From positions 124,001-188,000 of the forward strand of contig CCRI01000008.1 in assembly GCA_000985875.1 (NCBI GenBank): DNA of 64,000 nucleotides, in the 5' to 3' direction. A program made the translations under genes and the position numbers. The stretch comes from Neorhizobium galegae bv. officinalis (lineage in GTDB: Bacteria; Pseudomonadota; Alphaproteobacteria; Rhizobiales; Rhizobiaceae). Below the pieces are notes generated by a model, which saw only the letters and a program-made list of their open reading frames with translations, was not told the DNA's origin and ran no database searches. Shown here piece by piece: positions 18,739 through 28,142 of the stretch. Each line of letters begins with the position of its first letter. The stretch's first letter is position 1.

Positions 18739-19209
18739 TTATTCGGTCGTCATGCCCCAGCGATAGAGCACGTCGGGCTCCTTTTCTTCGTTGGCCGCGC
18801 CATCGGTCTGCCTGATCTGTACAAAGCCGCGCGCTTCATAAAAACGGCGGGCGGCGGCATTGCGCTGGAAGGTCCAGACAAAAAGCTGCGAATGAACCCC
18901 TTTGGCGATGTCCAGCAGCCGGGAACCGATCCCCTGCCCCTGCATGCCCGGAAGGATATAGAGCTGATCGACCCAGTCCTCGCGAAAGGCGATGACGCCG
19001 AGCAAGGTGCCGTTCCTTTCGGCGCCCCAGATGTCGCAAGTCGCGAAGAGATTCCCGCGCCAGTATCCGCGATCCTCCTCCGGCGTGTGAAGCTGAGCCA
19101 GCCAGGGCAGCCGGTCGTCGAAGGAAATACGATGAACGCTCGCAGCCTCCGCCATATCGCCACGGCAAAGTTTGCGGAAGACGACCGTCATTCTTTCAGC
19201 TCCAGCCAT
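18739..19209 (-). CDS. GNAT family N-acetyltransferase
   Basis: The 156-residue protein has the GNAT fold: an N-terminal FRKLCRGDMAEAASVHRIS, a central QLYILPGMQGQGIGSRLLD that holds the acetyl-CoA pyrophosphate loop (Q/RxxGxG/A as QGQGIG), and NAAARRFYEARGF near the C terminus. It transfers acetyl from acetyl-CoA to an unknown amine. The ATG at 19209 is chosen because GGAGG lies 5 bases before it. It may be cotranscribed with the LysE and GFA genes downstream and the DUF1127-like gene 57 bases upstream. Confidence 0.88.
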   Translation of the reverse strand: MAGAERMTVVFRKLCRGDMAEAASVHRISFDDRLPWLAQLHTPEEDRGYWRGNLFATCDIWGAERNGTLLGVIAFREDWVDQLYILPGMQGQGIGSRLLDIAKGVHSQLFVWTFQRNAAARRFYEARGFVQIRQTDGAANEEKEPDVLYRWGMTTE

Positions 19210-19266
19210 AGAATCCTCCACGAAAGGCCCCGGCGGAAAGCCCGCCGAGGACCCGTCTCAGCCCTT

Positions 19267-19503
19267 TCACAGCCGGAGGTCCCAAAAGATGAACCGAACA
19301 TTTCCGCGGTCGTCCTCAAGTTCGGGGAAGCCGATATCGCGGCGCATCCGATTGGAAAGATCGGAGACTCTGTTCTCTTCTTGGCGACGTCTCCAGGCTG
19401 CCAGGAGCAGTGCACCAGCAGTCTTCCAGACGCCATGTTCGCGGCAGAGTTCATGAACCGCAGCCGAAAGGGTATCAACAACTATAAATTGTGATTCACG
19501 CAT
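19267..19503 (-). CDS. Small DUF1127-like protein
   Basis: This 78-residue protein has a central arginine-rich helix AAWRRRQEENRVSDLSNRMR followed by RDIGFPE, which matches the DUF1127 core (a basic helix, then the LSDxxLxDIGL pattern). It is longer than the two 47-48-residue DUF1127 proteins in this window, with extra segments at both ends. DUF1127 proteins bind RNA or partner proteins in the few cases studied; nothing is known here. GGACGGA lies 6 bases before the ATG. It stands at the head of the minus-strand group of GNAT, LysE and GFA genes. Confidence 0.65.
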   Translation of the reverse strand: MRESQFIVVDTLSAAVHELCREHGVWKTAGALLLAAWRRRQEENRVSDLSNRMRRDIGFPELEDDRGNVRFIFWDLRL

Positions 19504-19649
19504 GATTTTCCGTCCCGGCGCATGTCGCGACCAGGTCCTCTGAGATGAAGGAAGACGTGCGGATGCGGACAGGGAAACGCGGTAAATCGCGTCGTCAGCC
19601 GGTCACGTCAGATCAATGGGAAAAGTGCCAAAACGGCGGAAATCCAGCC

Positions 19650-19754
19650 TTATACAGCCTGGAAGCACATACCGGCCGGCATCGATGTGCGATACACCGA
19701 GGCCACAATAGCCGTTCCGCCAGAAAGGCGCATAAACATGGTAATGAACTTCAT
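19650..19754 (-). CDS. Candidate 34-residue small protein
   Basis: A short frame starting MKFITMFMRLSGGTAIVASV is preceded by AGGAGGCG at ideal distance, and that in turn by a good sigma70-like promoter (19791-19818). The protein has a mildly hydrophobic middle and one cysteine near the end. I do not recognise it. The combination of promoter, short leader, strong ribosome site and start codon within 65 bases is what argues for a gene; the codon content is too short to judge. It lies in an otherwise empty 383-base gap before murI. Confidence 0.45.
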   Translation of the reverse strand: MKFITMFMRLSGGTAIVASVYRTSMPAGMCFQAV

Positions 19755-19790
19755 TTCACGCCTCCTGTGTTCGATTTGCGGAATAGGTAA

Positions 19791-19818
19791 ATAATACACG
19801 AGATCGCTCGGTGAGCAA
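19791..19818 (-). promoter_or_regulatory. Sigma70-like promoter for the 34-residue gene
   Basis: On the minus strand TTGCTC (19813-19818) is 16 bases from TATTAT (19791-19796). Transcription would begin near 19784, about 30 bases before the ATG at 19754. Confidence 0.5.
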
Positions 19819-19886
19819 GCGCACAATCGCGAATTGCACTCACCACGAAGAAAGCGTGGCAAATAAGCCACACCGCTGGATCGCGC

Positions 19887-20684
19887 TCAGGCCCTGAGAC
19901 CAAAACCCTGCATCAGCCGGCGGGTGGCGAAGTCGGGATTGCCGGAGGTGAAGACGGCAAAATCGTAGTTGTCGGGATGCTCGGCGCCCTCGACCAGGGG
20001 CACTTTTCGACGCGCCTGCCTGGCGATCGCCTCGGCGGGGTCGAGCCAATCCACCGGCCAGGGGGCAAGCCTGCGGAACACATTGGCCATGAAGGGGTAA
20101 TGGGTGCAGGCGAGCACGACGATATCGGTTTTTCGTCCGTCCTTTTCGACGAAACACGGCGCGATCTCGGCCATGACAGCCTCGTCGGAAATCGTCTCGC
20201 CGCGGATATAGGCCTCGGCCATTCGGGCGAGGTTCTGCGAACCAACGAGACGCACGTGACATTGGGTGGCGAAAGACTGGATGAGGTCGCGCGTATAGGC
20301 GCGCTTGACCGTGCCGGGGGTGGCCAGAACCGAGACGAGGCCGGAGCGGGTGCGTTCGGCAGCCGGCTTGATTGCGGGCACGGTGCCGACGAAGGTCATC
20401 TTGGGGAAAGTCTCTCGCAGATCGGCGCCGACCAGCGTGAAGGCGGTATTGCAGGAGATGACGCAGACTTCCGGATCGTATTCGTCGAGAAGTTTTGCAA
20501 AGAGCGCGATCACCCTCTCGCGCAGGGCCGGCTCCTCCCAGTCACCATAGGGAAAACCGGCATCGTCGGCGACATAGATGAAGCCGCGTTCCGGGATCAG
20601 CACGCGCGCCTCGCGCAGCACCGTCAGCCCGCCGATGCCCGAATCGAACATCAGCACGGGCTTCGATTCATTCTTCCGCGTCAT
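19887..20684 (-). CDS. murI: Glutamate racemase
   Basis: The enzyme makes D-glutamate for peptidoglycan by cofactor-independent racemisation. The 265 residues include the substrate loop [13 protein letters not shown] near residue 13 and the two catalytic cysteine sites, ISCNTAF around residue 77 and LACTHYPF around residue 190. The start lies inside the 3' end of the RNA methyltransferase gene (17-base overlap), so the two are cotranscribed. Length and motifs are normal for the rhizobial enzyme. The C terminus ends FGLRA without extension. Confidence 0.95.
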   Translation of the reverse strand: MTRKNESKPVLMFDSGIGGLTVLREARVLIPERGFIYVADDAGFPYGDWEEPALRERVIALFAKLLDEYDPEVCVISCNTAFTLVGADLRETFPKMTFVGTVPAIKPAAERTRSGLVSVLATPGTVKRAYTRDLIQSFATQCHVRLVGSQNLARMAEAYIRGETISDEAVMAEIAPCFVEKDGRKTDIVVLACTHYPFMANVFRRLAPWPVDWLDPAEAIARQARRKVPLVEGAEHPDNYDFAVFTSGNPDFATRRLMQGFGLRA

Positions 20685-21519
20685 TCCCCGTAGTCTCCCC
20701 AGATGCCCCTTTGGGCAGATCAGCCTTTTCAGGCTTCGGCCCGTCCTTCTTCGACCATCCGCGGGGAAAACGGTCGAGCGAGTTGATGACGCCCCGGAAC
20801 ACGCTGATCTCCTGCTCCGTAAAACCCCGCCGCGAGATGACGGCGCGGAGGTTGTCGATCATTCTTGGCTTTTTCGCGGGCGGATGAAAATAATTACGGG
20901 CGTCCAACGCCTCTTCCAGATGCTCGAACAGGCCAATGACCTGTTCCTTGGTGGAGGGACGCTGCTCGATCGGCAGAAAGACCGTCTCGGCAAGATCGTC
21001 TATGCCGGATTTCATCCATTCATAGGACATCAACAGCACGGCCTGGGCGATGTTGAGCGAGGCGAAGGCGGGGTTGACCGGAAAGGTGACGATCTCGTCG
21101 GCGAGCGCCACTTCCTCGTTGGTGAGGCCCCAGCGCTCGCGGCCGAAGAGAATGCCGGTCTTTTCGCCCGCCTTGAACTTGGTGCGCAGCGTCTCGGCGG
21201 CGGTTACAGGCGAGCGCACCGGCTTGAAGCCGTAACGCTCGCGCGCCGTCGTCGCATATACGAAATTGAGATCGGCGATCGCCTCTTCTAGCGTCTCGAA
21301 CACCTTGGTGCCGTCGATGACGTGGTCGGCCTTGGAGGCGGCGGAGCGGGCCTTTTCGCTCGGCCAGCCGTCACGCGGGTTGACGAGGCGCAGTTCCGCG
21401 AGGCCGAAATTGGCCATGGCGCGCGCCACCATGCCGATATTCTCGCCGAGCTGCGGCTCGACCAGGATGACCGCCGGTCCTTCGGCTATGAGTTCGCGCT
21501 CGCTGTTGGTGCCTGACAT
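20668..21519 (-). CDS. SpoU/TrmJ-type RNA 2'-O-methyltransferase
   Basis: This 283-residue SPOUT-class enzyme methylates ribose in RNA using S-adenosylmethionine. Its motifs are [22 protein letters not shown] near the N terminus, [15 protein letters not shown] in the middle and [17 protein letters not shown], the knotted cofactor site. A C-terminal helical extension (~residues 180-260) is like that of TrmJ, which modifies position 32 of some tRNAs, so TrmJ is the likeliest identity. The ATG at 21519 gives MSGTNSERE; the upstream in-frame start adds 19 poorly conserved residues. It overlaps murI by 17 bases. Confidence 0.88.
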   Translation of the reverse strand: MSGTNSERELIAEGPAVILVEPQLGENIGMVARAMANFGLAELRLVNPRDGWPSEKARSAASKADHVIDGTKVFETLEEAIADLNFVYATTARERYGFKPVRSPVTAAETLRTKFKAGEKTGILFGRERWGLTNEEVALADEIVTFPVNPAFASLNIAQAVLLMSYEWMKSGIDDLAETVFLPIEQRPSTKEQVIGLFEHLEEALDARNYFHPPAKKPRMIDNLRAVISRRGFTEQEISVFRGVINSLDRFPRGWSKKDGPKPEKADLPKGASGETTGNDAEE

Positions 21520-21579
21520 TTCTGTTTCCGTATCCAAATCCAAGGCCGGAATACCGGTGACCGGGGCAATCGGCAAGCC

Positions 21580-23571
21580 TTATGCCGCCGCGGGGTAAAG
21601 CCTGCGCAGCATGGTGCCGATCATTTCGACGCCAACGCGACTGCCGTGCTTGAAGATCGGCAGATGGCGGCTGGCGCCTCGGATCAATTTGCGCTTCACC
21701 ACGAAACATTCCGAACCCCGGGCCGAAAGCGGTCCGATACTGTTCAATACCTCCTCCAGCGCCGCCAGCACGTCGCCTTCCGGCTTGTGCCCTGCCTGGA
21801 CCGCGTTGCGGGCGAAGATCCGCGCCCAATAGGTCGCTCCGAGGAAGATGCCGAGCGTTTGGCGAACCTGGCCTGGACGACTGACGACCGACCAGCTGGT
21901 ACCAAGCGGGCGTGCGGCGAGCGTGACCTCGCGATAGGCGGCATCGAGCTTGTGGGAGAGCGCGATGATCTCAAAACCGCTCCGGCCCTCCCTGACCGCG
22001 GAAAGAAGCTCGCGCAGGCCGTCGAACCAGCGCCCCAGCGCAAGATCAAGGGTCGAGCGTGTCGATGCCGGGAAAACGAGGAAGGCGACGACGGTTCCCG
22101 CAAGCGCGCCGATCAGCGTCTCCTCGATCCTCAGCTGCAGCAGGTCAAGGGTCAGCACACCGGTCATGCCATAGATCAGGCAGAGCACAATCGAGATGAA
22201 GAAGGTCATCGCCGCATAGGAGATCTGCAGGCAGTAGAAGCCAAGGAAGATGCAGAATACCGCGATCGGCACCGAAACCAGCGGATAACCGCCGATCAGC
22301 GTTGCCAATACGAGCCCGGATGCGATGCCGAGCAGCGTGCCGATCGAGCGCTGAAGGGCCCTGATCGCCGCATCGCCGCGCGACTTGGTGTTAGTGAAGA
22401 TCAGGAAGGCCGTCAGCACCGCCCAGAACCAGCGGTCGCGCGACAGCATCAGCCCAAAAACCATCGCAAGGCCAGATGCGATCGTGATCTGCACCGCCGA
22501 TCGCATCACCGGGTTCTTGAGCGAGAAATCGATTTTTGCCGACGGCGGCTTGGCGGTTGCATCCTCTATGGTCCGGAAACGGTCACGCCGCCCCTCCTCG
22601 ATGGCTTCCGTCAAGGCCATCCTGACCTTCTGCAGCCAGATCAGGGCGGCGGCGCTTTCCGCCACCCGGTCATCGTCAGTAACCGCCGGGCTGGCTATGA
22701 TCTTCTCGGCCATCTCCTGGTCACCTTCGATCAGCGCATGGAGGAGCATGAAGGGCGGCAGCGCCTCGAAGGAGAGCACGATCACGCTTTCCGCAGCGAG
22801 ATGCACGTCGAAAATCTTCATCGTCAGAGACGTCAGCGGTTCGTCTTCCGGATCGATCGTGCCGTCTGCGGTGCGTGGAAGGAAACCTTCCGCCATCAGC
22901 ACGACGTCTTTCAACCGCTCCTCGAGCTGACGCAGTTCGCGCCGATCGCTATCCGAGATAATCCCGCCGCTCGACAGAAGCGCGAGCTTCATCAGGATAT
23001 CGCCCACCCTGCCCTGGATCGCCACCAGCGACTGCAGAAGATCGCGCCGCCAGTCGTCCGGCAGGAGATAGGTGCGGACCAGATGGCCGGTAACGACGGC
23101 GATCACCGGACCGATGGCCCCGAGCGGAAGGTCGGAAAGGTTTGGTTTCAGATAGGCGCCCATGAAATAGGACGTAAACGCGAACATGCCGACTGCAAAT
23201 CCGCGCGGCCCGTAGACGCGCCCGACGGTAGCGCCAGCGATGACGACCAGGAACATCGCATCGGAAATGTAGCGGTAGTCTTCGAGGACGGCAGCCAGCC
23301 CGACGCAGACGAGGCTTACCGCGCCGCCGATCAGACGCGTCTTCAGCTGGTCGGACGGCAGCCGGTCGCGCACCGCGACGCCGCCTTCGATCGACAGGAT
23401 GATCGCGAGCCCGTAGGCGATCGTCGGCAGTGCCAGGCCGGCGATGTGGATGAGCGCAAGGCAGGCCACCGCGGCGATGACGGTCAGGGTCACGCGTCCT
23501 GCCATGCGCAGGCGCGAGAGCGCCGGGTCGTTGGCGAGCAGCCAGTCGCGGATCTTTGCGGCGAACGTCAT
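21580..23571 (-). CDS. FUSC family inner-membrane protein
   Basis: The 663-residue protein has the FUSC (fusaric-acid-resistance) layout: an N-terminal block of about six hydrophobic helices (residues ~20-190), a cytoplasmic helical domain, a second block of helices (~350-490) and a C-terminal soluble domain. FUSC proteins are the inner-membrane part of some aromatic-acid efflux pumps, with AaeB as the best-known case. The usual partner genes (an HlyD-like adaptor, an outer-membrane factor) are not adjacent, so its role is open. The ATG at 23571 (MTFAAKIRDWLLAND) is preferred over one 20 codons upstream. Confidence 0.85.
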   Translation of the reverse strand: MTFAAKIRDWLLANDPALSRLRMAGRVTLTVIAAVACLALIHIAGLALPTIAYGLAIILSIEGGVAVRDRLPSDQLKTRLIGGAVSLVCVGLAAVLEDYRYISDAMFLVVIAGATVGRVYGPRGFAVGMFAFTSYFMGAYLKPNLSDLPLGAIGPVIAVVTGHLVRTYLLPDDWRRDLLQSLVAIQGRVGDILMKLALLSSGGIISDSDRRELRQLEERLKDVVLMAEGFLPRTADGTIDPEDEPLTSLTMKIFDVHLAAESVIVLSFEALPPFMLLHALIEGDQEMAEKIIASPAVTDDDRVAESAAALIWLQKVRMALTEAIEEGRRDRFRTIEDATAKPPSAKIDFSLKNPVMRSAVQITIASGLAMVFGLMLSRDRWFWAVLTAFLIFTNTKSRGDAAIRALQRSIGTLLGIASGLVLATLIGGYPLVSVPIAVFCIFLGFYCLQISYAAMTFFISIVLCLIYGMTGVLTLDLLQLRIEETLIGALAGTVVAFLVFPASTRSTLDLALGRWFDGLRELLSAVREGRSGFEIIALSHKLDAAYREVTLAARPLGTSWSVVSRPGQVRQTLGIFLGATYWARIFARNAVQAGHKPEGDVLAALEEVLNSIGPLSARGSECFVVKRKLIRGASRHLPIFKHGSRVGVEMIGTMLRRLYPAAA

Positions 23572-23703
23572 CAACGACCCCAGGCGAGTGCCGATACCCG
23601 CTCCTGGCCACCGACTATATCGCCTGGGCAAAGTTTGGCGAGACCGAGCGCAGGTCTGGAGCCCACGATCGAGAGAGCGACATGCCGCCCGATCACGGCC
23701 GGG

Positions 23704-24234
23704 TTACTCGCCCTTGGCGATCGACTGCATCTCTTCGATCACCGAATCCCGCTCGCCATCCGCGACGCGGTGGATATCGTCGATGACCGGCTTGCCGGCT
23801 TCCTGGATGATGTCGAAATGCAGTTCGTTGACACTGTCCTTCACCGCCGCCTCGTCGACGCAGGTCCACATCTTGAAGGTCACGGTAACATCGGTCATGC
23901 CGTTGGCGCCCGGTGCCGAGGTCGTCTTGATGTCCTTCAGCGGACAGCCGTCCTGCGACGAGGTGATGACGTCGTAGCCGAAGGGGTCGCCTGGCTGGTT
24001 GTTCTCCGTATCATAGGCCGGGTGCTTGGCGGCTTCCGCATAGGCGCCCCGGAATTTCTTGCTGAACAGGCGCGCCAAGGGATCGGCATCGAAAATGTAT
24101 TTCCATTCGCTGTCGACGGTATTCCAGTTGTCCTCGGTGATCTTCATCACCTCTTTCACGGGGTCGGTCACATCAGCCGCCGCGGCGAAGGTGGAGATCA
24201 ATGAAAAGGCAAGAGCAAGCGGCAAGGTCCGCAT
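23704..24234 (-). CDS. Secreted hypothetical protein
   Basis: This 176-residue protein begins MRTLPLALAFSLISTFAAAA, a textbook signal peptide with cleavage after AAA, so it is periplasmic or secreted. The mature part has two cysteines (GCPLKD and MWTCVDE), likely to pair, and no membrane segment. It may belong to the DUF3828 group of periplasmic proteins, but I am not certain. It is divergent from icd and stands alone. Nothing in the neighbourhood indicates its job. Confidence 0.75.
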   Translation of the reverse strand: MRTLPLALAFSLISTFAAAADVTDPVKEVMKITEDNWNTVDSEWKYIFDADPLARLFSKKFRGAYAEAAKHPAYDTENNQPGDPFGYDVITSSQDGCPLKDIKTTSAPGANGMTDVTVTFKMWTCVDEAAVKDSVNELHFDIIQEAGKPVIDDIHRVADGERDSVIEEMQSIAKGE

Positions 24235-24372
24235 AAGATCAAATCCGGGTGTTGGAGAGCGATTTGGCCGGACATTAATCAGGCATTATGGTTTGGCAAG
24301 GGCAATCGTCCGCAGGTCCGGAGGCACCGCGATTTCTCGCGCGAAAAGCCGCATATGATGGTCTCAATGCCT

Positions 24373-24400
24373 TTGCGTTCCGGCCCGGCGATGTTATAGC
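24373..24400 (+). promoter_or_regulatory. Likely icd promoter
   Basis: TTGCGT (24373-24378) is 16 bases from TATAGC (24395-24400), 62 bases before the icd start. A 6-bp hairpin GGGACC/GGTCCC (24424-24439) lies in the leader just before the ribosome site. Confidence 0.5.
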
Positions 24401-24461
24401 GCACCCACTGGTGTCCACCCGTCGGGACCTGGAGGTCCCTTCTACGTCCAAGAGGAATTCC

Positions 24462-25676
24462 ATGCAAAAGATCAAGGTAGCCAACCCGGTCGTCGATCTC
24501 GACGGCGACGAGATGACCCGCATCATCTGGCAGCTCATCAAGGACAAGCTGGTCCTTCCCTATCTCGATCTCGACATCGAATATTACGACCTCTCGGTCG
24601 AGAACCGCGACGCCACCAACGACCAGGTGACCATCGACGCCGCCAACGCCATCAAGAAGCACGGTGTCGGTATCAAGTGCGCGACGATCACCCCGGACGA
24701 AGCCCGCGTCAAGGAATTCAACCTCAAGGAAATGTGGAAGAGCCCGAACGGCACGATCCGCAACATCCTCGGCGGCGTCATCTTCCGCGAACCGATCATC
24801 TGCAAGAACGTGCCGCGCCTGGTTCCGGGCTGGACCAAGCCGATCGTCGTCGGCCGCCATGCCTTCGGCGACCAGTACAAGGCGACCGACTTCAGGTTCC
24901 CGGGCAAGGGCACGCTGTCGATCAAGTTCGTCGGCGAAGACGGCCAGGTGATCGAGAAGGAAGTGTTCAAGGCACCGGACGCAGGCGTGGCGATGGCCAT
25001 GTACAACCTCGACGAATCGATCCGCGATTTTGCCCGCGCTTCTCTGAACTACGGCCTGATGCGCAAGTGGCCGGTCTACCTGTCGACCAAGAACACCATC
25101 CTCAAGGCCTATGACGGCCGCTTCAAGGATATCTTCGAGGAAGTCTTCAACAACGAGTTCAAGGCTCAGTTCGACGAACTGAAGATCACCTACGAACACC
25201 GCCTGATCGACGACATGGTCGCCGCTGCGCTGAAGTGGTCCGGCGGCTATGTCTGGGCCTGCAAGAACTATGACGGCGACGTCCAGTCCGACATCGTCGC
25301 CCAGGGCTTCGGCTCGCTCGGCCTGATGACCTCGGTCCTGCTTTCGCCGGACGGCCGCACGGTCGAAGCCGAAGCCGCCCACGGTACCGTCACCCGCCAC
25401 TACCGTCAGCACCAGAAGGGTCAGGAAACCTCGACCAACTCGATCGCCTCGATCTTCGCCTGGACCCGCGGCCTCGCGCATCGCGCCAAGCTCGACGACA
25501 ATGCCGAACTTGCAAAGTTCGCCTCGACGCTCGAAAAGGTCTGCGTCGACACGGTCGAATCCGGCTACATGACCAAGGACCTGGCGCTGCTCATCGGTCC
25601 CGACCAGCCGTGGCTCTCCACCACCGCCTTCCTCGACAAGGTGGACGAAAATCTCAAGGCGGCAATGGCTGCCTAA
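24462..25676 (+). CDS. icd: NADP-dependent isocitrate dehydrogenase
   Basis: The enzyme oxidises isocitrate to 2-oxoglutarate and CO2 in the TCA cycle, making NADPH. The 404 residues match the homodimeric type II enzyme shared by rhizobia and eukaryotes, with no relation in length to the E. coli form. Recognisable parts are [20 protein letters not shown], the substrate segment [12 protein letters not shown], the metal-binding [20 protein letters not shown] and [17 protein letters not shown] for NADP. The ATG at 24462 follows AGAGGA; the longer frame upstream covers the promoter. It ends at a strong terminator. Confidence 0.97.
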   Translation: MQKIKVANPVVDLDGDEMTRIIWQLIKDKLVLPYLDLDIEYYDLSVENRDATNDQVTIDAANAIKKHGVGIKCATITPDEARVKEFNLKEMWKSPNGTIRNILGGVIFREPIICKNVPRLVPGWTKPIVVGRHAFGDQYKATDFRFPGKGTLSIKFVGEDGQVIEKEVFKAPDAGVAMAMYNLDESIRDFARASLNYGLMRKWPVYLSTKNTILKAYDGRFKDIFEEVFNNEFKAQFDELKITYEHRLIDDMVAAALKWSGGYVWACKNYDGDVQSDIVAQGFGSLGLMTSVLLSPDGRTVEAEAAHGTVTRHYRQHQKGQETSTNSIASIFAWTRGLAHRAKLDDNAELAKFASTLEKVCVDTVESGYMTKDLALLIGPDQPWLSTTAFLDKVDENLKAAMAA

Positions 25677-25701
25677 GTCGGAAAAATCGGCTAATCATTC
25701 G

Positions 25702-25733
25702 ACGGCGGGGAGCAATCTCCGCCGTTTTCTTTT
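25702..25733 (+). terminator. Terminator of icd
   Basis: A nine-pair stem, CGGCGGGGA with TCTCCGCCG around a GCAA loop with one mismatch, runs into TTTTCTTTT. Confidence 0.8.
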
Positions 25734-25749
25734 GTGAGGGAGTTTCGCC

Positions 25750-26211
25750 ATGACCGCCACGACGACACCTGCGATCATCCGTCCGCTCGAGCCAGCCGAC
25801 CGTTCCGCCTGGGAGCCGCTCTGGGAAGCCTATCTGCGCTTCTACGAGACCGTGTTGCCGAAGGAGATGTACGATGTCACCTGGAGCCGGTTTCACGACC
25901 CCGCCGAGCCGATGCACGCGCTCGGCGCATTCGACGAGACCGGCAAGATGATCGCCATCGCGCATGTCGTCTTCCACCGGTCCTGCTGGCTGCCCGAATG
26001 GACCTGCTATCTGCAGGACCTCTATGTCAAGAATACCCTGCGTGGCCGGGGAACCGGCGCAGCCCTGATCGAAGCCGTGGCGGACCTCGCACGGGCAAAC
26101 GGCGCCGGTCGGCTCTACTGGCTGACGCAGGAAAGCAATGCCGCCGCAAGACGGCTTTACGACCGTATCGCCCAAAATTCCGGCTTCATCCAATACCGAA
26201 AGGCGCTCTAA
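25750..26211 (+). CDS. GNAT family N-acetyltransferase
   Basis: The 153-residue protein has the GNAT acetyl-CoA loop LRGRGTGAALIEAV around residue 97, preceded by CYLQDLYVKNT, and ends NAAARRLYDRIAQNSGFIQYRK. The segment ETVLPKEMYDVTWSRFHDP is typical of the group that resembles yeast histone acetyltransferase Hpa2. It acetylates an unknown small amine or protein. It follows the icd terminator by 17 bases, with GGGAG before the ATG, so it may depend on read-through. A GST gene follows 69 bases later. Confidence 0.88.
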   Translation: MTATTTPAIIRPLEPADRSAWEPLWEAYLRFYETVLPKEMYDVTWSRFHDPAEPMHALGAFDETGKMIAIAHVVFHRSCWLPEWTCYLQDLYVKNTLRGRGTGAALIEAVADLARANGAGRLYWLTQESNAAARRLYDRIAQNSGFIQYRKAL

Positions 26212-26280
26212 TTTGCCTCGGCGCCTTGATTGGGAATGAAGGTGCGCCAAAACATAGGGCATCACTTCCGGGAGGATCGC

Positions 26281-26910
26281 ATGGCAGATGAACTGGTACT
26301 CTATACGAATCCGATGTCGCGCGGCCGGATTGCCCGCTGGATGCTGGAAGAGGTCGGCGTCCCCTATCGTACCGAAATCCTGCATTTCGGTACGACGATG
26401 AAGGGCGAGACCTATAAAAGCGTCAACCCGATGGGCAAGGTGCCGAGCATCATGCACGGCAAGACCATCGTGACCGAATGCGCGGCGATCTGCGCGTATC
26501 TGGCGGATGCCTTTCCGCAGGCAGGTCTTGCGCCTGCCCCTAACAAACGCGCCGACTATTACCGCTGGATGTTCTTTGCGGCCGGTCCGCTGGAAGCAGC
26601 AGTCAGCAACCGGGTGCTCGGCTTCGAGGTGCCGAAGGACCGCGAGCGGATGGTCGGTTACGGCACCTATAAGGACGTGATGGATACGCTGGAAGCCGCC
26701 GTCCGGGCGAACGCCTATATCGCCGGCGACACGTTCAGCGCCGCGGACATCTATGTCGGCTCGCAGCTCGGTTACGGCCTGCAGTTCGGCACGATCGAAA
26801 AACGCGCCGCGTTCGAACAGTATTTCGGACGGCTTGCGCTCCGCGAGGCCTACCAGCGGGCCAACGACAAGGACAATGCCGCGGCTGCCGAGCTTCAGAA
26901 GGCGGGATAG
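26281..26910 (+). CDS. Glutathione S-transferase family protein
   Basis: The 209-residue protein has an N-terminal thioredoxin-like domain (ELVLYTNPMSRGRIARWMLE, then NPMGKVPSIMHG with the cis-proline that binds glutathione, then TECAAICAYLAD) and a C-terminal all-helical domain (FSAADIYVGSQLGYG). A serine in NPMSRG is the probable catalytic residue, as in theta- and beta-like enzymes. The substrate is unknown. GGGAGGATCGC before the ATG at 26281 fixes the start. It converges with the wall-hydrolase gene with 10 bases between stops. Confidence 0.9.
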   Translation: MADELVLYTNPMSRGRIARWMLEEVGVPYRTEILHFGTTMKGETYKSVNPMGKVPSIMHGKTIVTECAAICAYLADAFPQAGLAPAPNKRADYYRWMFFAAGPLEAAVSNRVLGFEVPKDRERMVGYGTYKDVMDTLEAAVRANAYIAGDTFSAADIYVGSQLGYGLQFGTIEKRAAFEQYFGRLALREAYQRANDKDNAAAAELQKAG

Positions 26911-26920
26911 ACTTCAGCGA

Positions 26921-27811
26921 TCAGCGGTCGACACCGGCCGGCGATCGTTTTGGCGACGGGGTCGGTATGGGCTTAGCGTTGCCCGTGTCGAAACGCAGCA
27001 TCCATTCATTGCTCATGGAACTGGCAAGGATCAGCGGCGCGACAGGAGGCTTTTCAGGTTGAGCGCCAGCCGGCTGGATGACGGCAGAACGGACCGCCAA
27101 GGGATCCGGCCGCTCGATCGGAACCGGGACGTTCATCGCCACCATCGGCTCCGTGGCCGTTGTCGGGATGGTCGCAACGTCGAGTTCCTTCGCCTGGATC
27201 AGGCTCAACGGGTCGGGATTGCTCTGCACCAGCGCGAGCACGTATGCATCAACGGGCTTCGGCGGAGGCGTCTGCAGATCTCCGTCCCTGTCGCGCTTCT
27301 CGTAGAACGCGTTGCCGCCCGCAACCGTCACATAATGCATGTTCTGGTAGGGGAAACGTAAGCCCGCCGTATGGAAGAACATGGCGTCCTTGACTTCCGG
27401 GTTCCGCTCGCCGCGGATGATCGCATCGACGGCCGCGTCGAGTTCCGGAACCGTTGCCTCATTCATCGCTCGGGTCATCACGCCCGGTGCGAATTGACGC
27501 TCCTGGGCGACGATGCCGCAAATGGTTGACGGATAGGCATCCGAGGTGAGCCTGTTCATGATCACGGTGCCGACGGCCATGAGCCCTTCACGGCTCGACC
27601 GCTGGGACTCGAAATACATCGCCCGCTTCATGCAGTCGCGATCGGCCGGCGTGTAGTGATAGACCTGCTTCTTCGAGACAGGTGCCGGCTTCACCGTCGT
27701 GGTGGCAGGAGAGATCGACGCAGTCGTCTGCGCCGACGTGCATGCCGACAGGAACATCATTCCAACCAGACCGATTGCCGGTCGGAGAAGGGCCTTATCG
27801 CTCGCCGTCAT
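26921..27811 (-). CDS. SleB-type cell wall hydrolase, lipoprotein
   Basis: This 296-residue protein starts MTASDKALLRPAIGLVGMMF and has a lipobox ending LSAC, so it should be lipid-anchored in the envelope. The catalytic Hydrolase_2 (SleB/CwlJ) domain spans about residues 50-160, with the glutamate region MYFESQRSSREGLMAVG, then VIMNRLTSDAYPSTICGIV and FFHTAGLRFPY. Such enzymes cut peptidoglycan sugar chains as lytic transglycosylases. The proline-rich C-terminal ~100 residues look unstructured. GGGGGGAT before the ATG at 27811 fixes the start over one 31 codons upstream. Confidence 0.88.
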   Translation of the reverse strand: MTASDKALLRPAIGLVGMMFLSACTSAQTTASISPATTTVKPAPVSKKQVYHYTPADRDCMKRAMYFESQRSSREGLMAVGTVIMNRLTSDAYPSTICGIVAQERQFAPGVMTRAMNEATVPELDAAVDAIIRGERNPEVKDAMFFHTAGLRFPYQNMHYVTVAGGNAFYEKRDRDGDLQTPPPKPVDAYVLALVQSNPDPLSLIQAKELDVATIPTTATEPMVAMNVPVPIERPDPLAVRSAVIQPAGAQPEKPPVAPLILASSMSNEWMLRFDTGNAKPIPTPSPKRSPAGVDR

Positions 27812-28142
27812 GAATATCCCCCCTGCGGTATAATTCCAGAAATCGCTACGGCGTGAAAAGGGATACCTCAAAAACTGATTCAGATCAAACGGCATATGAG
27901 ACAATCAAAACTGTGCAGAAAATCGTTCCGGTTGCAGGCCGGCCACCCGGCAAGCCCCCTCGAACCGAGGTCTTTCCGCGCGTGCCGGACCGACGTCTTA
28001 CGATGGTCTTCCTAATGGAAAGTTGACTTCCCGACCTGCCGTTCACGGATATCCGGCGGACAGTTGTCGAAGAAGCCACAGCGTCTGCCAGCCGGAACCG
28101 ATAGAGGCAGACGCCACTCCGCCTCTGCCTCAGTCTTGATCC
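27812..28142. other. 331-base gap before the wall-hydrolase gene
   Basis: The gap holds the wall-hydrolase promoter region and the 3' flank of the ABC-F gene. A 9-bp inverted repeat GCGTCTGCC/GGCAGACGC (28081-28114) lies after the ABC-F stop but has no T-run. I see no gene in it. Confidence 0.5.
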
